NCBI RefSeq assembly: GCF_002300555.2
Contig: NZ_NTHN02000029.1
Span: 1 to 64,000, forward strand
From: Alloyangia mangrovi
GTDB taxonomy: Bacteria; Pseudomonadota; Alphaproteobacteria; Rhodobacterales; Rhodobacteraceae
Length of the DNA stretch: 64,000 nt
Direction: 5' to 3'
Positions 56,655 to 64,000 of this stretch are shown here, piece by piece. The position numbers and the translations under genes are program-made. Positions within the stretch are counted from its first letter, which is position 1, and each line of letters begins with the position of its first letter. The notes below the pieces were generated by a model. That model was not told the DNA's origin and made no database searches. It saw only the letters and a list, made by a program, of their open reading frames with translations.

Positions 56655-57620
56655 TCAGCGCTCCTTGACGTAGGGCTCGCCGCCCGCCCGCGGCGGGATC
56701 GCCTTTCCGACGAAACCGGCGAGGATCACCACGGTCAGGATGTAGGGCAGCGCGTCCATGACCTGCACCGGGATGATGAAACCGCCGAGATCGATGTTCT
56801 GATAGCGCAGCGCCACTGCCTGCAGCAGGCCGAAGAGCAGGCAGGCATAGAGCGCATACCAGGGCCGCCACTTGGCGAAGATCAGCGCCGCCAGCGCGAT
56901 GTAGCCGCGGCCCGCGGTCATCTCGCGCACGAAGCCCGCCTGCAGGCCGGTGGCCAGATAGGCGCCCGCAAGGCCGGTCAGCAGACCGCAGATGGCGATG
57001 GCGGCAAAGCGCAGCCCGACCACCGAGACGCCCGCGGTATCCACCGCCTCTGGGGCCTCGCCGACCGCGCGCAGGCGCAGGCCGAAACGGGTGCGGAAGA
57101 GGATCCACCAGGTCAGCGGCACCATCAGGAAGGCGACGTAGACAAGGATCGAATGCCCCGAGATCAGCTCGTAATAGAGCGGGCCGATGATCGGCACGCC
57201 ACGCAGCGCCTCGGCGAAGGGCAGCGTGATGCTCTCGAAACGCCCGCCGCCCATGAGCGAGGGTGTGCGCCCGCCCTGGCTGAACCAGTCCTGCGCGATC
57301 AGCACGGTGATCCCCGAGGCGAGAAAGTTGATCGCCACCCCCGAGATCAGCTGGTTGCCGCGGAAGGTAATCGAGGCCAGCCCGTGGATGCCCGACATGA
57401 CCAGCGCGGCGGCAATGCCCGCCAGCAGGCCGAGCCAGACCGAGCCGGTGATCGCCGCGATCGCTGCCGAGAAGAAGGCCGCGGCCAGCATCTTGCCCTC
57501 GAGCCCAATGTCGACGATGCCCGCGCGTTCCGAGAATAGGCCCGCGAGGCAGGCCAGAAGCAGCGGCGTGGCGAGGCGCACGGTCGAGTCGAGCACCTGA
57601 AGAAGCGTCGCGTAATCCAT
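56655..57620 (-). CDS. Nucleoside-type ABC permease (NupQ/YufQ-like, second subunit)
   Basis: Polytopic membrane protein of 321 residues with about nine hydrophobic segments. AGLFSERAGIVDIGLEGKMLAAAFFSA is the typical opening of the basic-membrane-protein class of permeases. It works with the partner permease, a dual ATPase and a BMP binding protein. The ATG at 57620 has GGAGGT 7 nt upstream and overlaps the previous stop as ATGA. Confidence 0.94.
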   Translation of the reverse strand: MDYATLLQVLDSTVRLATPLLLACLAGLFSERAGIVDIGLEGKMLAAAFFSAAIAAITGSVWLGLLAGIAAALVMSGIHGLASITFRGNQLISGVAINFLASGITVLIAQDWFSQGGRTPSLMGGGRFESITLPFAEALRGVPIIGPLYYELISGHSILVYVAFLMVPLTWWILFRTRFGLRLRAVGEAPEAVDTAGVSVVGLRFAAIAICGLLTGLAGAYLATGLQAGFVREMTAGRGYIALAALIFAKWRPWYALYACLLFGLLQAVALRYQNIDLGGFIIPVQVMDALPYILTVVILAGFVGKAIPPRAGGEPYVKER

Positions 57621-58714
57621 CACGAGGACCTCCGGCGCGTGGCGAGGAAGAGTTTTTCAAGCGGCAGGCGCACCATGTTGTCGAGCGCCCCGGTGAAGAG
57701 GATCACCAGCGCCTGGATCACGGTGATCAACTCGCGCGGGATATTGGTCCAGAGCGCCAGCTCCGCGCCGCCCTGATAGAGGAAGCCGAAGAGCAGCGCC
57801 GCGAGGAAGACCCCCACCGGGTGCGAGCGGCCCATCAGCGCCACGGCGATGCCGATGAAACCCGCGCCCTCTGTGGCGTTGAGCACCAGCCGTTCGGCCT
57901 CGCCCATGGTGGTGTTGAGCGCCATCATCCCGGCCAGCCCGCCGGAGATCAGCATGGCGATCACGGTGATGCGCACCGGCGAGATCCCGGCGTAGCGCGC
58001 GGCGCTCTCGGAGTGGCCGAAGGCGCGGATCTCGTAGCCCAGCTTGGTGCGCCAGATCAGCACCCAGAAGGCGACGCAGGCGGCCACGGCGAGGAAGAAG
58101 GTGACGTTGGCCGGCGAGCCGCGGAAGAGCGGGTTGCCCTCGGAGGCGAACATGTCCTGGAACGTCGGCAGGTGGGTGGCGGCGGGGAAGTTCGCCGTCG
58201 CCGGCTCCATCGCACCGACAGGGCGCAGCAGGTTGACCAGCACGTAGTTCAGAAGCGCCGCGGCGATGAAATTGAACATGATCGTGGTGATCACGATGTG
58301 GCTGCCGCGCTTCGCCTGCAGCCAAGCCGGGATGAAGGCCCAGGCCGCGCCGAAAGCGGCGGCGGCGAGCGTCGCCACGATCAGCGCCACGGACCAATGC
58401 GGGAAGGGGATGAAGAGGCAGGCCAGCGCCACGCCAAGTCCGCCGATCATCGCCTGACCCTCGCCGCCGATGTTGAACATCTTGGCGTGGAAGGCGACGG
58501 CGACGCAGAGGCCGGTGAAGATGAAGTTGGTGGTGTAATAGAGCGTGTAGCCCCAGCCGGTGCTGCGCATCAACGCGCCGTCGACCATCAGCTTGAAGGC
58601 CTCGACCGGGTTCTCGCCAATGGCAAGGATCACCAGCGCCGACAGGAACGCCGCGAGCAGGATCGAGATCAGGGGCACGAGCACCGCATCGGCCCAAGCG
58701 GGCATCTTATCCAT
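57620..58714 (-). CDS. Nucleoside-type ABC permease (YufP-like, first subunit)
   Basis: Membrane protein of 364 residues with about ten hydrophobic segments and the motif FHAKMFNIGGEGQAMIGGLGVALACLF. It forms one half of the import channel for nucleosides or related compounds. It is followed with overlap by the second permease gene. Confidence 0.94.
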   Translation of the reverse strand: MDKMPAWADAVLVPLISILLAAFLSALVILAIGENPVEAFKLMVDGALMRSTGWGYTLYYTTNFIFTGLCVAVAFHAKMFNIGGEGQAMIGGLGVALACLFIPFPHWSVALIVATLAAAAFGAAWAFIPAWLQAKRGSHIVITTIMFNFIAAALLNYVLVNLLRPVGAMEPATANFPAATHLPTFQDMFASEGNPLFRGSPANVTFFLAVAACVAFWVLIWRTKLGYEIRAFGHSESAARYAGISPVRITVIAMLISGGLAGMMALNTTMGEAERLVLNATEGAGFIGIAVALMGRSHPVGVFLAALLFGFLYQGGAELALWTNIPRELITVIQALVILFTGALDNMVRLPLEKLFLATRRRSS

Positions 58715-58740
58715 TCGGAACCTCGTTGGTCTTGCCGGTC

Positions 58741-58798
58741 CGGCGGGCGCCTTCCAGGCGCTGCTGCCTCCGGCTGGAGTATTTTTGCAATGAGGATG
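58741..58798 (+). repeat. Degenerate intergenic repeat
   Basis: The stretch GGCGCTGC ... GGAGTATTTTTGCAATGAGGATGG resembles the tail of the repeat at 49749-49812 (GATATTTTTGCC ... AGAAGAAAAGG). It lies between the ATPase and permease genes of an operon. Confidence 0.4.
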
Positions 58799-58806
58799 GC
58801 GCGCGG

Positions 58807-60408
58807 TCAGTCATGCTGGCGAGCCTCGCGCGCTTCCTTTTCCTTCAGCGAGGCGTCCACCGCGTCGATGAGCTTGCCCTCGGGTCTTTCGGTGACCCCG
58901 GCCATCAGCAGGCCGAGCTCGGTCTGGTCCGTCTCGCCCGGCATGCGCTCGCCCATGATCTGCCCGTCGAACATCACTGCGATGCGGTCCGAGAGCGAGA
59001 AGATCTCGTCGAGTTCGACTGAGACCAGCAGGATCGCCTTGCCCTTGTCGCGCAGGCGGATGATCTCCTGGTGGATGAACTCGATGGCCCCGATGTCGAC
59101 GCCGCGGGTGGGCTGGCCGATCAGCAGCACGTCGGGGTCCCGCTCGATCTCGCGCGCCAGCACGATTTTCTGCTGGTTGCCGCCCGAGAAGTTGCGCGCC
59201 GCGAGATTGGGGTTCGGCGGGCGCACGTCGTAGCGGGTCATCTTGTCCTGCGCTTCCTCCTTGATCCGCGCGTTGTTCATCAGCATGCCCGACTGGTAAT
59301 GCGGATCGCGGTGGTAGCCGAAGACGGTGTTCTCCCAGGCGGTGTAGGGCATGATCAACCCCTCTTCCTGGCGGTCTTCAGGCACGTGGCCGATGCCGGC
59401 CTTGCGCCGCGCGCTGCCATCGGCCCCAGCGCCCGAAAGCGGCAGCGAGACGCCCTTCATGGTGACCGCGCCGGAGGCATCGGCGTAGCCGCCGAGCACC
59501 TCGAGAAGCTCGGATTGGCCGTTGCCGGCGACCCCGGCGATGCCCAGCACCTCGCCGGCGCGCAACTGCAACGACACCCCCTTGAGGCGCTCGACCCCGG
59601 CGTCATCGACGTGGCGCAGGTTCTGCACGTCAAGCAGCACCTCACCCGGCTGCGCCGGCGTCTTGTCGACGCGCAGCAGCACCTTGCGCCCGACCATCAG
59701 CTCGGCGAGCTGCTCGGGCGAGGTCTCGGCGGTCTTGACGGTGGCGGTCATCTCGCCGCGGCGCATCACCGAGACCGTGTCGGTGATCTCCATGATCTCG
59801 CGCAGCTTGTGGGTGATCAGGATGACGGTCTTCCCCTCGGCCCTCAGGTGGTCGAGGATGCGGAAAAGATGGTCGGCCTCGGCCGGGGTCAGCACCCCGG
59901 TCGGCTCGTCGAGAATGAGGATGTCGGCCTGGCGATAGAGCGCCTTCAGGATCTCGACCCGCTGCTGGTGACCCACCGAAAGGTTCTCCACCAGCTCGTC
60001 GGGATCGACCGAGAGCTCGTATTCCTCGGCCAGTTGCTTGAGCACACCACGGGCGCGCGCCAGTGAGGGGCGCAGCATCGGGCCGTCCTCGGCGCCGAGG
60101 ATGATGTTTTCCAGGACGGTGAAATTCTGCACCAGCTTGAAGTGCTGGAACACCATGCCGATGCCCGCCGAGATCGCGGCCTGGCTGTCGGTGATATCCT
60201 TATGCGATCCGTTGACCCAGATCTCGCCAGCGTCGGCCTTGTAGAAGCCGTAGAGGATCGACATGAGCGTCGATTTCCCTGCGCCGTTCTCGCCGATGAT
60301 GCCGTGGATGGTGCCGGGCATCACGCGGATCGAGATGTCCTTGTTGGCCTGGACAGGGCCGAAGGCCTTGGAAATACCCTTCAGCTCGATGGCGGGGGTG
60401 TCGTTCAT
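58807..60408 (-). CDS. Nucleoside-type ABC transporter ATPase (dual domain)
   Basis: Fused ATPase of 533 residues. The first domain has Walker A GENGAGKST (39-47), signature LSVGHQQR and Walker B LILDEPTGVLTP. The second has the signature FSGGNQQK with a Walker B-like LLIGQPTRGVD. This arrangement is typical of the YufO/RbsA-like ATPases of BMP-type nucleoside importers. The start at 60408 has GAGG upstream. Confidence 0.94.
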   Translation of the reverse strand: MNDTPAIELKGISKAFGPVQANKDISIRVMPGTIHGIIGENGAGKSTLMSILYGFYKADAGEIWVNGSHKDITDSQAAISAGIGMVFQHFKLVQNFTVLENIILGAEDGPMLRPSLARARGVLKQLAEEYELSVDPDELVENLSVGHQQRVEILKALYRQADILILDEPTGVLTPAEADHLFRILDHLRAEGKTVILITHKLREIMEITDTVSVMRRGEMTATVKTAETSPEQLAELMVGRKVLLRVDKTPAQPGEVLLDVQNLRHVDDAGVERLKGVSLQLRAGEVLGIAGVAGNGQSELLEVLGGYADASGAVTMKGVSLPLSGAGADGSARRKAGIGHVPEDRQEEGLIMPYTAWENTVFGYHRDPHYQSGMLMNNARIKEEAQDKMTRYDVRPPNPNLAARNFSGGNQQKIVLAREIERDPDVLLIGQPTRGVDIGAIEFIHQEIIRLRDKGKAILLVSVELDEIFSLSDRIAVMFDGQIMGERMPGETDQTELGLLMAGVTERPEGKLIDAVDASLKEKEAREARQHD

Positions 60409-60435
60409 GCGAAGCCTCGCGGCATTGGAAAGTAC

Positions 60436-60467
60436 GGCCCGGTCTCCTGTAACCGAAGAACCGGGCC
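60436..60467 (-). other. Hairpin between BMP gene and ATPase gene
   Basis: GGCCCGG (60436-60442) and CCGGGCC (60461-60467) form a 7-bp stem in the 118-bp gap after the binding-protein gene. It probably sets the level of the membrane genes below that of the binding protein. Confidence 0.5.
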
Positions 60468-60526
60468 ACACGAAAGAGAAAACGGGGACACGGCAGCAGC
60501 CGCCCCCCCCGCTCGTCAAGTCCGGA

Positions 60527-61531
60527 TCAGAAGTTCAGCGCCGGGCAGCTGTCATCCGCCGAGTAGTCATGAACTTCGATCTCGCCCGCGACGATCTTCT
60601 CGCGCGCGGCATCCACGGCGGTCTTCATCTCGTCGGTGATCAGCTCGGCATTGTTCTCGTCGAGCGCATAGCCGACGCCGTTCTCGGCCAGGCCCAGCAC
60701 CTGAACGCCGGTCTCCAGCTCGGTGCCCGCGGTCATTGCCTCGGACACGGCCACGTCGACGCGCTTGAGCATCGAGGTCAGCACCTTGCCCGGGTGCAGG
60801 TAGTTCTGGTTGCTGTCGACGCCGACCGAGAGGATGCCCTCGTCCGCGGCGGTCTGCAGAACGCCGAGACCGGTGCCGCCTGCCGCGGCGAAGACCACGT
60901 CGGCGCCCTGGCTGATCTGCGCCTTGGTCAGCTCCGAACCCTTCACCGGGTCGTTCCAGGCGGCCGGGGTGGTGCCGGTCATGTTGGAGATGACCTTCAT
61001 GTCGGGGTTCACCGCCTTGGCGCCCTGGGCGTAGCCGCAGGCGAACTTGCGGATCAGCGGGATATCCATGCCACCGACGAAGCCGACAGTTCCGGACTTG
61101 GAGGCCATCGCCGCCAGCATGCCGACGAGGTACGACCCCTCATGCTCGGAAAAGAGGATCGACAGAACGTTCGGGTGCTCGGCCGGATCGACGAAGCCGT
61201 CGATGGTGACGAACTTGGTGTCCGGGTAGTCCGCGGCGACCGAGGCGATCGGCGAGGACATCGAGAAGCCGGTGGTCACCACCGGGTTGAACCCGGCCTC
61301 GGCGAAGCGGCGCAGGGCCTGCTCGCGCTGTGCCTCGGACTGCAGTTCGATATCCTTGTAGGAGCCGCCGGTTTCCTTGGCGAACATCTCGGCGCCATTG
61401 TAGGCCGCCTCGTTGAAGGATTTGTCGAACTTGCCGCCGAGATCGTAGATCAGCGCCGGATCCGCCAGCGCGGCGCCGGCGGTCAGGGCCAGCGTTGCGG
61501 CGGTGCCGAGGATGGATTTCATGAACGTCAT
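60527..61531 (-). CDS. BMP-family substrate-binding protein (nucleoside/purine type)
   Basis: Exported binding protein of 334 residues with a signal peptide (MTFMKSILGTAATLALTAGAALA) and the BMP motif LIYDLGGKFDKSFNEAAYNGAEMF near the N-terminus. AMASKSGTVGFVGGMDIPLIRKFACGYAQGAKA is also typical. It likely binds a nucleoside or purine-related ligand. No lipobox Cys is present, so it is periplasmic, not a lipoprotein. The start at 61531 has GGGAGC upstream; ATG 61522 is an alternative. Confidence 0.94.
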   Translation of the reverse strand: MTFMKSILGTAATLALTAGAALADPALIYDLGGKFDKSFNEAAYNGAEMFAKETGGSYKDIELQSEAQREQALRRFAEAGFNPVVTTGFSMSSPIASVAADYPDTKFVTIDGFVDPAEHPNVLSILFSEHEGSYLVGMLAAMASKSGTVGFVGGMDIPLIRKFACGYAQGAKAVNPDMKVISNMTGTTPAAWNDPVKGSELTKAQISQGADVVFAAAGGTGLGVLQTAADEGILSVGVDSNQNYLHPGKVLTSMLKRVDVAVSEAMTAGTELETGVQVLGLAENGVGYALDENNAELITDEMKTAVDAAREKIVAGEIEVHDYSADDSCPALNF

Positions 61532-61689
61532 GTCTTGCTCCCGGGTCTGGACTTGCGGGCGTCTTTGGCTTGGCCCGCGAATTGGACTGCACTGTGGCAG
61601 ATCATGCCCGATTAATCCTGTGCCCTACCGGAGGGTCAACAGGTTTTTGCAAGTCTGCGCACAGGGTTGGCGCTTCGTGACATGTAACC

Positions 61690-62139
61690 TCAGGTCAGCG
61701 CCCGGCGCATGAGCAGCGCGTCGTCGCGGCTGCCATCCGCATGACGATAATAGCCTTTCCGGCGCCCGGATAACGTGTAGCCGCAGGCGGAATAGAAGGC
61801 CTGCGCCGGAATATTTGCCGCCGCGACCTCGAGAAACACCGTTTCCGCGCCCCGTGCCTGCGCCGCGACCTCGAAGGCCTGCAGCAGGCGCCGCCCGAGC
61901 CCCTGCCGCTGCTGCGCGGGGTCGGTTGCCAGGGCGAGAATCTCGGCCTCGTCGAGCACCACGAGGCCGAGCACGAAGCCGTCCGCCTCGCTTACCAGCA
62001 GTGACGCGGGCTGCTCCAGCGTGCCCGCGAAGGCAGACGCGCTCCAGGGGTGCATGTGGATGTAGGCGCGCGCCGAAAGCGCGGCGAGTTCCTCGGCCGA
62101 GAGGCGCACCGGCTCAGTCCAGCAGGCGCGGTGCCGCAT
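61690..62139 (-). CDS. rimI: Ribosomal-protein-alanine N-acetyltransferase RimI-like
   Basis: GNAT-fold acetyltransferase of 149 residues, with the acetyl-CoA motif DPAQQRQGLGRRLLQAF and the VFLEVAAANIPAQAFYSACGY region typical of RimI. It overlaps the end of tsaB by 26 nt, and the tsaB-rimI pair is a common arrangement. The start at 62139 was chosen as the most likely; ATG 62157 would extend it by six residues, and the ribosome site is weak. Confidence 0.9.
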   Translation of the reverse strand: MRHRACWTEPVRLSAEELAALSARAYIHMHPWSASAFAGTLEQPASLLVSEADGFVLGLVVLDEAEILALATDPAQQRQGLGRRLLQAFEVAAQARGAETVFLEVAAANIPAQAFYSACGYTLSGRRKGYYRHADGSRDDALLMRRALT

Positions 62140-62677
62140 CGCGCGAAGGCGCGGCATCGGCGGGGCGGATGTAGAGCGGTGCGGGGCGCTGGCCCGGCTC
62201 CTTCAGCGCGGCGGCGCGGGCGATGCGGATCGCCAGCTCGCGCGGCTCAGGCGGCAGCAGTGCCTCGGTACCCTCAGCGGGCACCAGCTCAGGCGTGCCC
62301 CATTGGCGCTGCACGTAGATCTGCCCGCGCGGCGCCGGCACCCCGGCCAGCGCGTCGGGGGCGTCGAGGTGAATCGCCTCGAAGGTGCTGATCCCCGTCG
62401 CGGGCTTGCCCAGCCCCAGCGCCAGGCCGCGCGCGGTCGAAACGGAAATGCGGATGCCGGTGAAATTGCCCGGCCCGATGCCCACGGCGATGCGGTCGAG
62501 ATCAGCCCAGGTGACGCCGCACTCGGCGAGCACCTCCTCGAGCAGCGGCATCAGGCGTTCGGCCTGGCCGCGGCCCATCTCCTCGGCGCGGGCGGCCAGC
62601 ACCGTGTCGCCGCGCAGCAAAGCGGCCGCGCAATGCGCGGCCGATGTGTCGAACGACAGGATCAGGAGATCACTCAT
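62114..62677 (-). CDS. tsaB: tRNA t6A modification protein TsaB
   Basis: Protein of 187 residues needed with TsaD and TsaE for threonylcarbamoyladenosine at tRNA position 37. It opens with LLILSFDTSAAHCAAALL and has the ASKHA motif VGIGPGNFTGIRISVSTARGLALG. It lies upstream of rimI, with overlap, and downstream of an Nfu gene. It is shorter than E. coli TsaB but typical for alphaproteobacteria. Confidence 0.95.
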   Translation of the reverse strand: MSDLLILSFDTSAAHCAAALLRGDTVLAARAEEMGRGQAERLMPLLEEVLAECGVTWADLDRIAVGIGPGNFTGIRISVSTARGLALGLGKPATGISTFEAIHLDAPDALAGVPAPRGQIYVQRQWGTPELVPAEGTEALLPPEPRELAIRIARAAALKEPGQRPAPLYIRPADAAPSRDAAPRLLD

Positions 62678-62693
62678 GGATGCAACCGGACGC

Positions 62694-63254
62694 TCAGACG
62701 GCGACCGGGCGCACCTCGGTGACCTCGGGGATGTAGTGGCGCAGCAGGTTCTCGATGCCCATCTTCAGGGTCAACGTCGAGGACGGGCAGCCCGCGCAGG
62801 CGCCCTGCATGTGCAGGTAGACCACGCCGCGGTCGAAGCCGTGGAAGGTGATGTCGCCACCGTCCTGCGCCACGGCCGGGCGCACGCGGCTGTCGAGGAG
62901 TTCCTTGATCTGGCCGACGATCTCGGCGTCCTCGCCGGTGAATTCCTTGTGGCCCGAGGACTGCGCCTCGCCTGCCATCACGGGCTCGCCGGACTGGAAG
63001 TGCTCCATGATCGCGCCAAGGACGGCGGGCTTCACGTGATCCCAGTCAGCCGCCTCGTCCTTCGTCACGGTGACGAAGTCGTTGCCGAAGAACACGCCGG
63101 TGACGCCACTTACGCCGAACAGGCGCTTGGCGAGCGGCGAGGTTTCAGCGCCCTCTGGGCTGGGGAAATCCGCGGTGCCTGCGTCGAGCACGGTCTGGCC
63201 CGGCAGGAACTTCAGCGTCGCGGGGTTCGGGGTGGATTCGGTCTGGATGAACAT
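62694..63254 (-). CDS. NifU/Nfu-family Fe-S carrier protein
   Basis: Iron-sulfur cluster carrier of 186 residues. The N-terminal Nfu_N domain (MFIQTESTPNPATLKFLPG) is followed by the C-terminal NifU-like domain with the cluster-binding CxxC in GACAGCPSSTLTLKMGIENLLRHYIPEV. It delivers Fe-S clusters to target enzymes in the cytoplasm. Length and layout match Nfu proteins of Rhodobacterales. Confidence 0.95.
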   Translation of the reverse strand: MFIQTESTPNPATLKFLPGQTVLDAGTADFPSPEGAETSPLAKRLFGVSGVTGVFFGNDFVTVTKDEAADWDHVKPAVLGAIMEHFQSGEPVMAGEAQSSGHKEFTGEDAEIVGQIKELLDSRVRPAVAQDGGDITFHGFDRGVVYLHMQGACAGCPSSTLTLKMGIENLLRHYIPEVTEVRPVAV

Positions 63255-63360
63255 CTGCGAGATACCTTTCTCCGGGCTGCCCCCTATATGCGCCGCCGCT
63301 GCACGGACGTCAAGTTTTGGAATGGTTCTAAAATACCCGCGAGGCCCGCCCCCCCTGCCC

Positions 63361-63816
63361 TCAGGTGATCGCCTCGAGCCGTTCCTTGGACATGTCGCCC
63401 GGCACGATGGTCAACGGGATCGGCAGGCTGCCCGAGCTGCGGGTCATCGAGGTCACCAGCGGCCCCGGCCCCTTCTTGTCGGCAGCGGCGCCGAGCACCA
63501 GAACGCCGATCGAGGGGTCATCGTTCACCTGCCCGAGGATCTCGGTCACTGGGTCGCCCTCGCGGATCACCAGCTCGGGGTCGACCCCCTGCCGGTCGCG
63601 CATCCACTTGGCAAAGACCTCGTAATGCGCCTCGATCCGCTCGCGCGCCTCTTCGCGCATGATGTCACCGACCCCGATCCAGTGGTTGAATTCGTCCGGC
63701 GCGATCACCGACAGGATCGCCACCCCGCCCCCGGTCTTGGCCGCCCGCATGGCGGCGAACCGCATGGCGTTGAGGCATTCGCGGCTGTCATCCAGCACGA
63801 CGAGAAACTTGCGCAT
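63361..63816 (-). CDS. Universal stress protein (UspA family)
   Basis: Protein of 151 residues with the Usp fold: KFLVVLDDSRECLNAMRFAAMRAAKTGG at the N-terminus and VLVLGAAADKKGPGPLVTSM near the end. This second stretch differs somewhat from the GxxGxxxxS ATP loop, so nucleotide binding is uncertain. The start at 63816 has AAGGAG upstream. A single-gene unit as far as seen. Confidence 0.9.
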   Translation of the reverse strand: MRKFLVVLDDSRECLNAMRFAAMRAAKTGGGVAILSVIAPDEFNHWIGVGDIMREEARERIEAHYEVFAKWMRDRQGVDPELVIREGDPVTEILGQVNDDPSIGVLVLGAAADKKGPGPLVTSMTRSSGSLPIPLTIVPGDMSKERLEAIT

Positions 63817-63889
63817 CCCTTGGTCTCCTTCGCGGCGATCATGGCGCAGGGGCTTGGCGCAGGCAACGCCCTTTTGGAACCGCCGAAAA

Positions 63890-64000
63890 TCAGCGTTCGA
63901 GATGCGTCGCCACGCCGCGCGCCGCCGGGCGCAGCATCCGTGTTCCGAGCCAGCCGCCAAGCGCCGTCAGCGCCTGCGCGAAGGCCAGCCAGAGCAGCGC
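63890..64000 (-). CDS. C-terminal fragment of a membrane protein (runs off the window)
   Basis: The last 36 residues of a protein, reading ALLWLAFAQALTALGGWLGT and then RMLRPAARGVATHLER. One hydrophobic segment is visible. The family cannot be told from this piece. The stop is 74 nt before the universal stress protein start. Confidence 0.6.
   Translation of the reverse strand, partial: ALLWLAFAQALTALGGWLGTRMLRPAARGVATHLER

Overview
The window is GC-rich DNA from an alphaproteobacterium. It most resembles the Rhodobacterales/Roseobacter group: it has two TRAP transporter systems, several ABC uptake operons, a TauE/SafE plus TIGR02186 pair, and small RNAs of the cuckoo/CcsR type known from Rhodobacter. 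A genus cannot be fixed from sequence alone. No rRNA, tRNA, CRISPR array, insertion sequence or phage gene was seen, so this reads as chromosomal or large-replicon housekeeping and catabolic DNA.

Layout. 1-6663: 5' part of katG and an asparaginase gene on the minus strand, then, facing away, a cobalamin riboswitch and the class Ib ribonucleotide reductase operon nrdHIEF. 6756-13262: a FepA-like TonB receptor, then a TRAP operon (dctP, fused dctQM) ending in an Asp/Glu-racemase-like gene. 13259-19826: a TetR repressor gene with three operator copies in front of a divergent quinate/shikimate catabolic operon (dehydrogenase, TRAP transporter, 3-dehydroshikimate dehydratase fused to an HPPD-like domain). 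19895-28338: a nucleoside hydrolase, an 888-bp intergenic region with two small RNAs, a CinA-like protein, an acetyltransferase, an AhpD-like protein, an OmpA-like protein, two LysR and one TetR regulator, and a PfpI-family protein. 28492-35927: a sugar-type ABC operon with an SMP-30 lactonase gene, divergent from a GAF kinase/LuxR response regulator pair. 36040-40070: tex, a DUF1992 gene and a methyltransferase. 40126-52470: a Liv-type ABC transporter with two acyl-CoA ligases, facing a hybrid kinase/OmpR regulator pair. 52478-64000: a DUF2383-like protein, an M20 amidohydrolase, a thioesterase, TIGR02186/TauE, a BMP-type nucleoside ABC operon, rimI, tsaB, an Nfu protein, a universal stress protein and the end of a membrane protein gene.

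The most notable content is non-coding. Three loci (about 2150-2267 minus, 20930-21058 minus, 21361-21480 plus) each encode tandem hairpins that show CCUCCC-type anti-Shine-Dalgarno sequences in their loops. The two minus-strand copies share a promoter layout (35-type hexamer, 17-nt spacer, 10-type hexamer), a 5' GNRA hairpin and compensatory base changes. Each lies on the same strand just upstream of a hydrolase gene (asparaginase, nucleoside hydrolase).

Other points: the cobalamin riboswitch in front of nrdHIEF suggests the B12-independent reductase is switched off when B12 is present. GC-rich hairpins follow the binding-protein gene in four transporter operons. Three genes (SMP-30, an ABC permease, the M20 amidohydrolase) are broken by one-base length differences in G runs. 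These may be sequencing errors, real lesions or slippage sites, and the raw data must decide.
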